A stretch of DNA of 64,000 bases from Paraburkholderia translucens (GCF_020881035.1 NZ_JAJITC010000010.1:62001-126000); one strand, 5' to 3'; counted from the stretch's first letter, positions 1-9,235 are shown. The notes: generated by a model not told the origin, from the letters alone. Made by a program: numbers and translations.

Positions 1-325
1 CTTCATTCAGCAGATGACGGTATTCGGCTGCGGCCAGCAGCACTTCACGCAGCGTCCGTTTGTGCGCGAGCAGGACATTGACCACACCGCTGCCGAACGT
101 CTGCCGCGTTTCCGCCATTTGCAGCGCGAAGGTTGGGCACGACGCCTTGCTGGCCGTCATTTCCAGTAGCCGACAGCAGGCGGCAGCCGGTACGCGATCG
201 CCCGGATTCGCGAGCGCAGCGGGATCGACGCCGGCCTCTCTGGCGAGCTCGACCGGATTCAGTCCAAGCCGTCGCGTCACTTCGAAATAGCCACTCATGG
301 CTACCGACGTCAACATCGTTTCCAT
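1..325 (-). CDS. AraC-family transcriptional regulator, N-terminal part (cut by window edge)
   Basis: The reverse strand is open from an ATG at 325 to the left edge (108 codons). The translation starts METMLTSVAMSGYF and runs through 'LGLNPVELAREAGVDPAAL', then 'RVPAAACCRLLEMTA'. This is the usual beginning of AraC regulators with an arabinose-binding-like N-terminal domain (the OruR/ArgR-like 'LGLDPxxLLxxAGID' pattern). The C-terminal helix-turn-helix lies outside the window, so DNA binding cannot be checked. It is divergent from the catabolic cluster that starts at 566, with about 240 bp between them, and I infer that it controls that cluster. A nearer upstream ATG is possible but this one fits the family start. 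Confidence 0.8.
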   Translation of the reverse strand, partial: METMLTSVAMSGYFEVTRRLGLNPVELAREAGVDPAALANPGDRVPAAACCRLLEMTASKASCPTFALQMAETRQTFGSGVVNVLLAHKRTLREVLLAAAEYRHLLNE

Positions 326-565
326 CGTAGTTTCTCCGGACGATTCGCCCGCGGGGCAATTTTCAGGTCATTAAACGCTTGCTTCGCGCAATGATCGGTG
401 TTAACGCGCAGTGGCACGAATGGCTAAAAGCATGGCGCCCAATCATAAAAGTGTACTGCGTGATTGCCGTATCTTTTGCCCATGACGTTAGAAATGTTCC
501 AGCAAATTTCCCCGCGGCTTGGCGAGATCGGAACAGCGTCACCCCAAACTCGATGGAGGCAGACA

Positions 566-1621
566 ATGCAGTTTCTCGACGATTCGTTGCACCCGGAGAA
601 TCAGGACAAGGTAGTCATCACCACCGCGCCGTACGGCCCGGAATGGATGCCCGAGGATTTCCCGGAAGACATCCCCGTGACAATGGACGAGCAGATCCAG
701 AAGGCGGTCGATTGCTACAACGCCGGCGCCACCGTGCTGCACCTGCACGTGCGCGAACTCGACGGCAAGGGCTCGAAGCGCCTGTCGAAGTTCAATGAAC
801 TGATCGCGGGTGTGCGTGCCGCCGTGCCCGACATGATCATCCAGGTGGGCGGCTCGATTTCGTTCGCACCGGAAGACGATGGGCAGGCCGCGAAGTGGCT
901 GTCCGACGACACGCGCCATATGCTGGCCGATCTCGAACCGAAGCCCGATCAGGTGACGGTCGCGATCAACACCACGCAGATGAACATCATGGAGTTGCTC
1001 TATCCGGAGTATCTCGCAGGCACCTCGCTTTCGAACCCTGCGTTCATGGCCGCCTATAGTGAAATGACGGTTCCGGCTGGCCCCGCGTGGGTCGAGGAGC
1101 ACCTGCGCCGCCTGCAGGCTTCGGGCATCCAGCCGCACTTCCAGCTCACAGGCATTCATGCGCTCGAAACGCTCGAGCGCCTCGTGCGCAAGGGCGTCTA
1201 CAAGGGCCCCCTGAATCTCACGTGGATCGGCATCGGTGGCGGCTTCGACGGCCCGAATCCGTTCAATTTCTTCAACTTCGTGCATCGCGCGCCGGATGGC
1301 TGCACGCTCACCGCCGAGTCTCTGCTGAAGAATGTGCTGCCGTTCAACATGATGGCGATGTCGATGGGCCTGCATCCGCGCTGCGGCATCGAGGACACGA
1401 TCATCGACCAGCACGGTAAGCGCTTCACGTCGGTGCAGCAGATCGAGCAGTGCGTGCGCGTCGCGCGTGAACTGGGGCGTGAAATTGCCACCGGCAAGGA
1501 AGCGCGCGAGATCTATCGTATTGGTGTGCAGTACGAGACGATCGACGAGACGCTTCTCGCCAACGATATGGCGCCGAACCGCCAGGCCGGCGTCAGGAAC
1601 GTGCCGCTGCGGGCGGCGTGA
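566..1621 (+). CDS. beta-keto acid cleavage enzyme (BKACE, DUF849 family)
   Basis: The 351-residue product belongs to the 3-keto-5-aminohexanoate cleavage enzyme family. These zinc enzymes condense a beta-keto acid with acetyl-CoA and release acetoacetate plus a new CoA ester. The TIM-barrel signature is visible: 'ITTAPYGP' near residue 19, the metal-binding 'LHLHVRE' with His59 and His61, and 'QVGGSISF'. The ATG at 566 is chosen because GGAGG lies just upstream and the frame before it does not look like family sequence. It is the first gene of the run 566-7533 and is divergent from the AraC-type regulator. The family is sure; the substrate is not, because BKACE enzymes accept many different keto acids. 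Confidence 0.9.
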   Translation: MQFLDDSLHPENQDKVVITTAPYGPEWMPEDFPEDIPVTMDEQIQKAVDCYNAGATVLHLHVRELDGKGSKRLSKFNELIAGVRAAVPDMIIQVGGSISFAPEDDGQAAKWLSDDTRHMLADLEPKPDQVTVAINTTQMNIMELLYPEYLAGTSLSNPAFMAAYSEMTVPAGPAWVEEHLRRLQASGIQPHFQLTGIHALETLERLVRKGVYKGPLNLTWIGIGGGFDGPNPFNFFNFVHRAPDGCTLTAESLLKNVLPFNMMAMSMGLHPRCGIEDTIIDQHGKRFTSVQQIEQCVRVARELGREIATGKEAREIYRIGVQYETIDETLLANDMAPNRQAGVRNVPLRAA

Positions 1622-1654
1622 GCGCCGAAAATCAGCCTCGAAGGAGACGGAACC

Positions 1655-2977
1655 ATGCTTGTACAGCATGCTGGGCCCACGACGGGCGATCTATCGGCAT
1701 CTCAGACAGACGTGCGCGCTTATGCGTGGGTGGTATTTGCATTGACGGTCGGATTGCTGCTTTCCGACTACATGTCGCGGCAGGTGTTGAACGCCGTATT
1801 TCCGCCGCTCAAGGCGGCATGGCACCTGTCCGACGCGCAGCTGGGCTCGCTCAGCAGCGTGGTGGCGCTGATGGTTGGCGTGCTCACGTTTCCGCTGTCG
1901 GTGCTCGCTGACCGTTGGGGGCGCGTGAAGAGCATCGTGCTGATGGCGGGAATGTGGAGTCTCGCGACGGCAGGCTGCGCGATCTCGGCGAGCTATGGCC
2001 AGTTGCTGCTTGCGCGTGCCTTCGTCGGGATCGGTGAAGCGGCCTACGGCAGTGTCGGAATCGCAGTTGTCCTGAGCATATTTCCGGTGCGGCTGCGCTC
2101 CACGCTGACCGGCACCTTCATGGCGGGCGGCGCGTTCGGTTCGGTGCTGGGCATGGCGCTCGGCGGCGCGGTGGCGGCTCACCTCGGCTGGCGATCGGCA
2201 TTCGGTGCGATGGCGGCGATGGGGCTCGTGCTGGTCGTGATCTACCGGCTGGTCGTCACCGAACAGCGTCTGGTGCCGCTGCAGCCGGCAAGCGTGACCA
2301 GGCAGGCACAAACGCGCAGCGTGTGCATGAGCCTGCGCGCGCTGATGAAGGGACTGTTCTCGACGAAGTCCGTGGTATGCGCCTATGTCGGCAGCGGCCT
2401 GCATCTGCTGGTTCCCGCCGCGGTGTGGGCGTGGATGCCGAGCTTCCTGAATCGCTACTACGGTATGGCTACCGGTAAGGCCGCGATGTGTGCAGCGGTG
2501 TTCGTGCTGGTGACGGGGGTGGGCATGGTGGTGTGCGGAAACCTCGCTGACCGGCTCAGCAAGCACGCACGGGAACGGAAGTGGTTCGCCGCGATCGCCT
2601 TCTGCCTCGCCTGTTTCGTTCTGCTCGGGATTGGCTTGCGGATGCCCGCGGGGCCGTGGCAGCTCGTCGTGATCGGTGCCGGCATGTTCTTTTGCGCCGG
2701 TGCGAGCGGCCCGTCGGGGGCGATGGTGGCGAACCTCACGCCGTCGTCGATTCACGCCTCGGCGTTCGCGACCCTGACGCTCGCGAACAACCTGCTGGGC
2801 CTCGCGCCGGCGGCCGTCCTCACGGGGATCATCGCCGATCGGATCGGGCTGCTGGGCGCGCTGCAACTGGTGCCGCTCGCGCCGCTAGCCGCGGCTGCCG
2901 CATTCATGATCGGCAAACGGAATTACTCGGCCGATCTGGATCGTCTGAACACCCTGCGTGAGCAGGCCGCAGGCTGA
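1655..2977 (+). CDS. MFS transporter
   Basis: A 440-residue inner-membrane protein with about twelve hydrophobic segments and a soluble loop near residues 205-225. The motif A loop 'LADRWGRVKSI' follows TM2, and 'ARAFVGIGEAAYGSVG' in TM4 is typical of spinster-like and related major facilitator carriers. GGAG lies 8-10 bases before the ATG, and the gene starts 33 bp after the cleavage enzyme, so they are likely cotranscribed. Probably it imports the substrate of the surrounding catabolic cluster (inference). The transported compound cannot be read from the sequence. Confidence 0.88.
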   Translation: MLVQHAGPTTGDLSASQTDVRAYAWVVFALTVGLLLSDYMSRQVLNAVFPPLKAAWHLSDAQLGSLSSVVALMVGVLTFPLSVLADRWGRVKSIVLMAGMWSLATAGCAISASYGQLLLARAFVGIGEAAYGSVGIAVVLSIFPVRLRSTLTGTFMAGGAFGSVLGMALGGAVAAHLGWRSAFGAMAAMGLVLVVIYRLVVTEQRLVPLQPASVTRQAQTRSVCMSLRALMKGLFSTKSVVCAYVGSGLHLLVPAAVWAWMPSFLNRYYGMATGKAAMCAAVFVLVTGVGMVVCGNLADRLSKHARERKWFAAIAFCLACFVLLGIGLRMPAGPWQLVVIGAGMFFCAGASGPSGAMVANLTPSSIHASAFATLTLANNLLGLAPAAVLTGIIADRIGLLGALQLVPLAPLAAAAAFMIGKRNYSADLDRLNTLREQAAG

Positions 2978-3082
2978 CATTGCATCGCGCCACGCGGACG
3001 GCGCGTAACACAGGCTCCGCGACTGCGCCACGGGCGCAAAGCATTTCGCAGATTGCAGATTGGGAAGAATTGGAGATTCGAC

Positions 3083-4063
3083 ATGGCAAAGGCAGTGCGC
3101 TTTCATGAAACCGGTGGTCCCGACGTCTTGCGCTACGAGGACGTCGAAGTGGGCAACCCCGGCCCCGGTCAGGTCCGCCTGCGCCATCAGGCAGTGGGCC
3201 TCAATTTCGCCGACACCTACTTCCGCAGCGGCCTGTATCCGGTTCCGCTGCCCGCCGGGATGGGCGTCGAGGCCGCAGGCGTGGTCGAAGCCGTTGGTCC
3301 GGACGTGACGAACGTCGCGGTGGGCGATCGTGTGACCTATACGGGCTTTATCAACACGCTCGGCGCGTACAGCACCGAACGCCTGATTCCGGCTGCCCCG
3401 TTGATCCGGCTGCCCGATGCGATCCACTGCGAAACGGCCGCCGGCATGACCATGCGCGGTCTGACCGCCGCGTATCTGATGCGCCGCATTCACGACTTCA
3501 AGGTCGGCGACACGATCCTTCTGCATGCCGCCGCTGGCGGCGTCGGCCTGATCGTTTCGCAATGGGCGAAGCTGCTGGGTCTGACCGTGATCGGCACGGT
3601 TTCGACCGAAGCCAAGGGCGAGGTGGCCCGCGCGCACGGCTGCGACCACGTCATCAACTACAGCCGCGAAGACGTCGCCAGGCGCGTGCGCGAACTGACC
3701 GATGGCGTCGGCGTGAACGTGGTGTTCGACAGCGTCGGCAAGGATACCTTCGAGGCCTCGCTCGATTCGTTGAAGCGCCGCGGTCTGATGGTTTGCGTCG
3801 GCACGGCTTCCGGCCCGATTCCGCCGTTCAATCCGCAACTGCTGGCGATGAAGGGCTCGCTCTATCTGACCCGCCCGGCGCTTGCGGACTATATCGCCGA
3901 TCCGGCCGAGAAGAATGAACTCGCCGGCGAAATCTTCGGGCTGATCGCTTCGGGACGCATCAGGATCGAGGTCAATCAGCGCTATGCGCTCGAAGATGCG
4001 GCGCAAGCCCATCGGGATCTGGAATCGCGCAAGACGACGGGGTCGTCGGTCTTCGTCATCTGA
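3083..4063 (+). CDS. zinc-independent quinone oxidoreductase (MDR superfamily)
   Basis: A 326-residue medium-chain reductase. The N-terminus 'AKAVRFHETGGPDVLRYEDV' is the classic start of NADPH:quinone oxidoreductases (QorA type). The Rossmann motif 'AAAGGVGLIVSQWAK' lies near residues 152-166, and no catalytic or structural zinc cysteines are present. Length agrees with E. coli Qor (327). The ATG at 3083 has a GGAG before it. The dioxygenase gene follows only 10 bp later. Role in the cluster (enone or quinone reduction) is inferred from position. Confidence 0.9.
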   Translation: MAKAVRFHETGGPDVLRYEDVEVGNPGPGQVRLRHQAVGLNFADTYFRSGLYPVPLPAGMGVEAAGVVEAVGPDVTNVAVGDRVTYTGFINTLGAYSTERLIPAAPLIRLPDAIHCETAAGMTMRGLTAAYLMRRIHDFKVGDTILLHAAAGGVGLIVSQWAKLLGLTVIGTVSTEAKGEVARAHGCDHVINYSREDVARRVRELTDGVGVNVVFDSVGKDTFEASLDSLKRRGLMVCVGTASGPIPPFNPQLLAMKGSLYLTRPALADYIADPAEKNELAGEIFGLIASGRIRIEVNQRYALEDAAQAHRDLESRKTTGSSVFVI

Positions 4064-4073
4064 GGAGCGAGTC

Positions 4074-4922
4074 ATGCGAATCGAACAACTGACGTATGCG
4101 ATCGGTGCCGAGCTGATCGGGGTGAATGTCGCTCACGCGATCAACGACGATGGCCTGTTTGCCGAGATCCGCTCGGCGCTGCTGAAGCACCGGGTTCTGT
4201 TCCTGCGCGACCAGCACATCACGCGCGCCGAGCACGTGGCGTTTGCGCGCCGCTTCGGCGAGCTCGAAGACCATCCGGTCGCGGGCAGCGATCCGGAGTA
4301 CCCGGGCCTCGTGCGCATCTACAAGACCCCGGATCAGCCCAACGACCGCTATGAAAACGCGTGGCACGCCGACGCCACCTGGCGCGAAGCGCCGCAGTTC
4401 GGTGCCGTGCTGCGCTGCGTGGAGTGTCCGCCCGTCGGTGGCGACACGATGTGGGCGAACATGGTCCTCGCGTACGAGAATCTGCCGGCATATGTGAAGA
4501 CGCAGATCGCGGATCTGCGCGCCCGCCACAGCATCGAGGCGAGCTTCGGCGCTGCGATGCCGATCGAAAAGCGTCTCGCGCTGAAAGCACAGTTTCCGGA
4601 CGCGGAGCATCCGGTGGTGCGCACGCATCCGGAGACGGGCGAGAAGGTGCTATTCGTGAATGCCTTCACCAGTCATTTCACGAACTTTCACACGCCGGAA
4701 CGCGTGCGTTTTGGGCAGGACGCGAATCCGGGCGCGGGCGATCTGCTGCGCTACCTGATCAGCCAGGCGTACATCCCCGAGTATCAGGTGCGCTGGCGCT
4801 GGGAGAAAAACAGCATCGCGATCTGGGACAACCGCAGCACGCAGCACTACGCGGTGATGGACTACCCGCCGTGCCATCGCAAGATGGAACGCGCCGGCAT
4901 TATCGGCGACAAGCCGTACTGA
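4074..4922 (+). CDS. TauD/TfdA-family Fe(II)/2-oxoglutarate-dependent dioxygenase
   Basis: A 282-residue oxygenase. The facial triad is visible: His98-x-Asp100 in 'AWHADATW' and His258 in 'STQHYAVMDY', with Arg269 about eleven residues later placed to bind 2-oxoglutarate. 'HRVLFLRDQHIT' near residue 39 is the usual N-terminal family motif. Members hydroxylate next to a heteroatom, as in taurine or 2,4-D cleavage, or hydroxylate quaternary amines. Sequence alone does not show which applies here. GAGG precedes the ATG. The gene sits between the quinone reductase (10 bp) and the hydrolase (18 bp). Confidence 0.92.
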   Translation: MRIEQLTYAIGAELIGVNVAHAINDDGLFAEIRSALLKHRVLFLRDQHITRAEHVAFARRFGELEDHPVAGSDPEYPGLVRIYKTPDQPNDRYENAWHADATWREAPQFGAVLRCVECPPVGGDTMWANMVLAYENLPAYVKTQIADLRARHSIEASFGAAMPIEKRLALKAQFPDAEHPVVRTHPETGEKVLFVNAFTSHFTNFHTPERVRFGQDANPGAGDLLRYLISQAYIPEYQVRWRWEKNSIAIWDNRSTQHYAVMDYPPCHRKMERAGIIGDKPY

Positions 4923-4940
4923 ACCAGCAAGTCACTTCCG

Positions 4941-5507
4941 ATGAATTACGAACTGACACCGACCATCTTGATGGTCCCGGGTCTGCGCGACCATGTCCCG
5001 GAGCATTGGCAAACCTTGCTGGAGCAAAGGCTGCCGAAGGCACGTTCGGTGCCGCCGCTCGAGCACGACAAGCTCAGTTGCGGCGCGCGCGTCGCGGCGC
5101 TCGATGCCGCGCTGGCGAGGATCAGCGGCCCGGTGATTCTGGTCGCGCATAGCGCGGGCGTGATGATCACCGTGCATTGGGCGGCGCAGCACAAGCGCCA
5201 GATTCACGGTGCGCTGCTCGCGGCGCCCGCGGACATCGAAACGCCGCTGCCGCCAGGTTATCCGGAGCGGCAGACGCTCGAGCAGAACGGCTGGCTGCCG
5301 ATTCCGCGCCAGCGTCTGCCGTTCCCGAGCATCGTCGGCGCGAGCCGCAACGATCCGCTTGCGCGGTTCGAGCGTGTGCAGGACATGGCGCAGGACTGGG
5401 GCAGCCGCTTCGTCGACCTCGGCGAAGTGGGGCACCTCAACCCCCCTGCCGGCTTCGGCGAGTGGCCGATGGCCGAGACGTTGATTCGCCGCCTGGTGCT
5501 GATGTGA
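4941..5507 (+). CDS. RBBP9/YdeN-family small alpha/beta hydrolase
   Basis: A 188-residue serine hydrolase with 'TILMVPGLRDHVPEHWQ' at the N-terminus, nucleophile Ser71 in 'VAHSAGV', and a late His in 'EVGHLNPPAGFGEWP'. The aspartate of the triad is probably in 'SRNDPLARFE'. The length and the 'GHWQ'-like motif are typical of RBBP9/YdeN proteins, whose substrates are mostly unknown. Its stop codon TGA overlaps the next start (TGATG at 5505), so the Rieske protein is translationally coupled. A second member of the same family lies at 50196-50732. Confidence 0.85.
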   Translation: MNYELTPTILMVPGLRDHVPEHWQTLLEQRLPKARSVPPLEHDKLSCGARVAALDAALARISGPVILVAHSAGVMITVHWAAQHKRQIHGALLAAPADIETPLPPGYPERQTLEQNGWLPIPRQRLPFPSIVGASRNDPLARFERVQDMAQDWGSRFVDLGEVGHLNPPAGFGEWPMAETLIRRLVLM

Positions 5508-5917
5508 TGCGGCCCGAGGCGGATCGCAAGGCTTCCGGGATGCCACGTCGGATCGTGGTGGGTGTCGCCGGCGAGCTCGCGCCGGGCGAGCGCAAGCTGG
5601 CTTTCATCGATGGCCGCAGCATCGTGCTGTTCAACCTCGACGGCACGCTCCACGCCATCGACAACGCGTGTCCGCACAACGGAGCCGCGCTCGCGGGCGG
5701 CCGGCTGGAAGGCTGCATGTTGCGCTGCCCGGCGCACGGTCTGCGCTTCGACGTGCGCACGGGCTGCATGGCGGGGCGAGGCGGATTGAAGGTGACGACC
5801 TTCACGGTCGCCATAGTGGATTCAAAGGTGGTGGTGAGTCTCGACGAGCCGCACGCGCCGACTGAGCAGGCGCGAGACGCCACACCCTATCAGGAGACGG
5901 AAAGATGCAAGGCTTGA
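5507..5917 (+). CDS. Rieske [2Fe-2S] ferredoxin-like protein
   Basis: A 136-residue single-domain Rieske protein. The cluster ligands are Cys55 and His57 ('CPHNGA') and Cys74 and His77 ('CPAHG'), spaced as in Rieske ferredoxins of oxygenases and NirD-like proteins. It has no signal peptide, so it should be cytoplasmic. Start at 5507 overlaps the preceding stop by one base; an alternative start is the Met at residue 12 (5540). Its 3' end overlaps the CoA ligase by 13 bases. No Rieske oxygenase alpha subunit is in the window, so its redox partner is unclear; the Fe(II) dioxygenase nearby does not need one. Confidence 0.87.
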   Translation: MRPEADRKASGMPRRIVVGVAGELAPGERKLAFIDGRSIVLFNLDGTLHAIDNACPHNGAALAGGRLEGCMLRCPAHGLRFDVRTGCMAGRGGLKVTTFTVAIVDSKVVVSLDEPHAPTEQARDATPYQETERCKA

Positions 5918-7533
5918 TGATGCAGCAACCGCTGCTGGTCGCTGCGCTGCTCACGCACGCGGAGCGCCATCACGGCGAACAGGAAATCGTGTCGCGACGC
6001 GTGGAGGGAGACATCCATCGCTATTCGTATCGGCACCTCGCGCAGCGCGCGCGCCAGATGGCCAACGCGCTGTCGACGCTCGGCGTCGGTCAGGGCGAGC
6101 GCGTCGCGACGCTCGCGTGGAACGGCTATCGGCACATGGAGCTGTATTTCGCCGTGTCGGGTTCCGGGTCGGTGCTGCATACGCTGAACCCGCGGCTGCA
6201 CGTCGACCAGCTGGCGTACATCATCGAGCATGCGGAAGATCGTGTGGTGTTCTTCGACCTGAGCTTTTTGCCGCTGATCGAGAGCGTCGCGCCACGGGTG
6301 AAGAGCCCGAAGGTATTCGTGGCCATGACCGATCGCGCGCACATGCCGCAAGCGGACGACCTCGGCGGCTTGCTGATCTGCTACGAGGATCTGCTCGATC
6401 TTCACGACGACGTTTTCGAATGGCCGCTGCTCGACGAGAACAGCGCGTCGTCGCTGTGCTACACCTCGGGCACCACCGGCAATCCGAAGGGCGTGCTGTA
6501 TAGCCACCGCTCGACGGTGCTGCACACCTACGCGGCGGCGCTGCCCGATTCGCTGAACTGCTCCGCGCGCGACGTGATCCTGCCGGTCGTGCCGATGTTC
6601 CATGTGAACGCGTGGGGACTGCCCTACATCGCCTGCATGGTCGGCGCGAAGCTGGTGTTTCCGGGCCCGGCGCTCGACGGCAAGTCGCTCTACGAATTGA
6701 TCGAAACGGAACACGTGACGTTGTCGGCCGGCGTACCGACCGTGTGGCAGGGATTGCTCGCGCATGTGGATGCACTGGGCGGGTCCTTTTCCTCGATGCG
6801 GCGCACCGTGATCGGCGGCGCGCCGTGTCCGACCGCGATGACCGAGGCGTTCCAGAAGCGCCATCGGGTCGAGGTGCTGCACGCGTGGGGCATGACCGAA
6901 TTGAGCCCGATGGGTACGGTCTGCAGCTTCAAGGCGCATCACCAGTCGCTGCCGATGGCGGAGCAGTACAAGGTTCAGGCGAAACAGGGACGGGCGCTGT
7001 TCGGCATCGACATGAGAATCGTCGGCTCACAGGGCCATGAATTGCCGTGGGACGGCGAGACGGCTGGCGATTTGCAGGTGCGCGGTCACTGGGTCACGCA
7101 GCAATACTTCGGCGCCGACGTTGAGTCGCCGCTCAGCGACGGCTGGTTTCCGACCGGCGACATCGCCACGATCGACCGGCACGGCTTCATGCAGATCACC
7201 GATCGCAGCAAGGACGTGATCAAGTCCGGCGGCGAATGGATCAGTTCGGCGGCTATCGAAAACGTGGCGTATCTGCATCCGGAAGTCTCGACCGCCGTCT
7301 GTATCGCCGCACGGCACCCGAAGTGGGACGAACGGCCGCTTCTGCTGGTCGTGAAGAAGCCCGGCAGCGATCTGGCGAGCGAAGAACTGCTGTCCTTCTT
7401 CAACGGCCGGGTCGCGCGCTGGTGGACGCCCGATGCAGTGGTGTTCGTCGACACGGTTCCTCTCGGCGCGACGGGCAAGGTACTCAAGAACCAGTTACGC
7501 GATCAATTCGGGCGTTACTACCTGCCGGCGTGA
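5905..7533 (+). CDS. AMP-dependent acyl-CoA synthetase (medium/long-chain fatty acid-CoA ligase type)
   Basis: A 542-residue ANL-superfamily adenylating enzyme. The P-loop is 'YTSGTTGNPKG' near residue 187, followed by 'HAWGMTELSP', then 'GWFPTGDIATID' and 'DRSKDVIKSGGEWIS' at the hinge, ending with the catalytic lysine in 'PLGATGKVLKNQLR'. It resembles AlkK/DmdB-type ligases, which activate fatty acids or 3-(methylthio)propionate. The start has AGGAGA eight bases upstream and lies inside the end of the Rieske gene. It probably makes the CoA thioester of an intermediate of this cluster; the exact acid is unknown. Confidence 0.9.
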   Translation: MQGLMMQQPLLVAALLTHAERHHGEQEIVSRRVEGDIHRYSYRHLAQRARQMANALSTLGVGQGERVATLAWNGYRHMELYFAVSGSGSVLHTLNPRLHVDQLAYIIEHAEDRVVFFDLSFLPLIESVAPRVKSPKVFVAMTDRAHMPQADDLGGLLICYEDLLDLHDDVFEWPLLDENSASSLCYTSGTTGNPKGVLYSHRSTVLHTYAAALPDSLNCSARDVILPVVPMFHVNAWGLPYIACMVGAKLVFPGPALDGKSLYELIETEHVTLSAGVPTVWQGLLAHVDALGGSFSSMRRTVIGGAPCPTAMTEAFQKRHRVEVLHAWGMTELSPMGTVCSFKAHHQSLPMAEQYKVQAKQGRALFGIDMRIVGSQGHELPWDGETAGDLQVRGHWVTQQYFGADVESPLSDGWFPTGDIATIDRHGFMQITDRSKDVIKSGGEWISSAAIENVAYLHPEVSTAVCIAARHPKWDERPLLLVVKKPGSDLASEELLSFFNGRVARWWTPDAVVFVDTVPLGATGKVLKNQLRDQFGRYYLPA

Positions 7534-7672
7534 TCCGCCGCTTTCGCAGCATCGCATTTCGATTCACGCAACGAAGCGACCGGGTGAATCCGGCGCTCAC
7601 ATAAACACCAACCAACTTGAAGCGACCGCAGCATGGGCATTGGCACCCACGCCGGTACGCGGAGGAGACGCA

Positions 7673-8818
7673 ATGAAGTTGAAGTCAGGGAGCGCGATCG
7701 TGCTGGCTATCTTTGCTACGGCAGCGCACGCGCAATCATCAGTGACGCTCTACGGCGTAGTCGATACAGGGCTGCTGTATCAGAACACTTCGGCGGCTAC
7801 CTTTTTGCCGCATGCGCCGAACACGGGCAGCGTTTTTCAGTTGAAGGACGGCGGCATCTATGCGAGCTACTGGGGTATGAAGGGTGCCGAAGACATCGGC
7901 GGCGGCTACAAGATTAACTTCAAGCTGCAAGGTACATTCAATACTACGAACGGCAAGTTCGGTTTGTCCGACACGCCGGGCGTCACCGCGATTTTCAACC
8001 AGTTCGCGACGGTGGGCGTGTCCGGGCCGTTCGGTACCTTCGACGCTGGCCGGCAGATCGTTCCGATGATCTACGCGATGGCGGAAACCGACGTTCGCGG
8101 CGCGCAGTATTTCGGCAGTATTCTGACGGCCTGGCTCGGTATCAATCAGGCGGCCGGCTGGCCGGGCACCAGCACGAACGCGCCGATCGGCGCCTTGTAC
8201 GACAGCAACGCGCTCGTCTATAACTCGCCGAAATTCTATGGCGCGTCGCTCGCGCTCGAGTACGCGCCGGGTGGCGTCGCAGGCCATTTCCAGGGCGGCA
8301 CGCGCGAGTCGGCCGTGCTCAAATACTCGAATTACGGTCTGAATCTGTCCGCCGTGTATTACAACGGCCACGACACCAACCCGTTCCCGCTGACTTACCC
8401 GGCGGCGCCCGCCATTCCTGCGACCGGTCTCGCGAACAATCGCCTCTACTATTTCGGCGCGATGTACACGATCGCCGGGTTCTCGGTGTCGGCCTCGTAT
8501 GGCGTCGGCAAGAACCCGGCCCATAGCAATACGGCGAACTTCGAAATGATCTCGGGAGGCCTCGGCTACCAATTCAATTCGCGTTTCACGATCACGTCCG
8601 GCTACTACTACCTGAACGATAAGAACCACTCGGCGAACCATTCGACCGAAGTCGCCGCGGGAGCGGAATACAGCCTGTCGCAGAGGACCAGAGCGTACGC
8701 GCAAGTGGGCTATGTCGCCAACCGGGGAACCATGAACCAGACTATCGTCTATGGCGCTCCGGTTGCGCCAGGCGTGAACACCACAGCGGCGATGGTCGGC
8801 ATCCGCCACACCTTCTGA
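7673..8818 (+). CDS. outer-membrane porin (Gram-negative, OmpC-like trimeric family)
   Basis: The 381-residue product starts with a cleavable signal peptide ending 'ATAAHA' before 'QSSVTLYGVVDTG', the mark of Burkholderiales porins, and ends in a phenylalanine ('GIRHTF') as needed for BAM-dependent insertion. The interior has the alternating beta-strand pattern. GGAGGAGA lies eight bases before the ATG at 7673. It follows the CoA ligase by 139 bp and probably gives the cluster's substrate a way through the outer membrane (inference). Confidence 0.92.
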   Translation: MKLKSGSAIVLAIFATAAHAQSSVTLYGVVDTGLLYQNTSAATFLPHAPNTGSVFQLKDGGIYASYWGMKGAEDIGGGYKINFKLQGTFNTTNGKFGLSDTPGVTAIFNQFATVGVSGPFGTFDAGRQIVPMIYAMAETDVRGAQYFGSILTAWLGINQAAGWPGTSTNAPIGALYDSNALVYNSPKFYGASLALEYAPGGVAGHFQGGTRESAVLKYSNYGLNLSAVYYNGHDTNPFPLTYPAAPAIPATGLANNRLYYFGAMYTIAGFSVSASYGVGKNPAHSNTANFEMISGGLGYQFNSRFTITSGYYYLNDKNHSANHSTEVAAGAEYSLSQRTRAYAQVGYVANRGTMNQTIVYGAPVAPGVNTTAAMVGIRHTF

Positions 8819-8848
8819 TTCCGTCCGTTACAACAATTGGAGTATTCG

Positions 8849-9235
8849 ATGAAAAGCATTCATGCACGCGCGTTGGCAATGGCCACCTTGATTCTGGCCA
8901 CGTTCAGCAACGCATGGTCGCAGCCGGGCCAGACGGGCAGTGTGCCTTCCGGTGCACCGGCTGCATCCGCGGCGGAAGCGGGTGGGGCCGCTCCCGTCAG
9001 CGCAAGGAAAGCCAATCGGACGCTGCGCCGGCAGGTGTATGCCGCCATCGGCAAACACAAGGAAATCAGCGCCGGCAATATCAGCGTCATCGCAAAAGGC
9101 GGCGCGGTGACGCTGAGTGGCACGGTCACGGACGCGTCGCAGGTCAACCAGGTCGCGGAGATCGCGAAGGGCGTACCGGGGGTGACCTCCGTGACCAACA
9201 AGCTGACCGTGCAGAAGCCGTTTGGCGGGATGTAA
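8849..9235 (+). CDS. exported BON-domain protein
   Basis: A 128-residue protein with a signal peptide (residues 1-25, ending 'NAWSQ'), an Ala/Gly-rich linker, and one BON domain from about residue 52: 'VYAAIGKHKEIS', 'ISVIAKGGAVTLSGTV', 'GVPGVTSVTNKL'. BON domains bind phospholipid or periplasmic surfaces and occur in OsmY-type envelope proteins. The ATG at 8849 has GGAG before it and lies 30 bp after the porin, so both may be in one transcript. A TTG four codons upstream is less likely as start. Confidence 0.85.
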   Translation: MKSIHARALAMATLILATFSNAWSQPGQTGSVPSGAPAASAAEAGGAAPVSARKANRTLRRQVYAAIGKHKEISAGNISVIAKGGAVTLSGTVTDASQVNQVAEIAKGVPGVTSVTNKLTVQKPFGGM

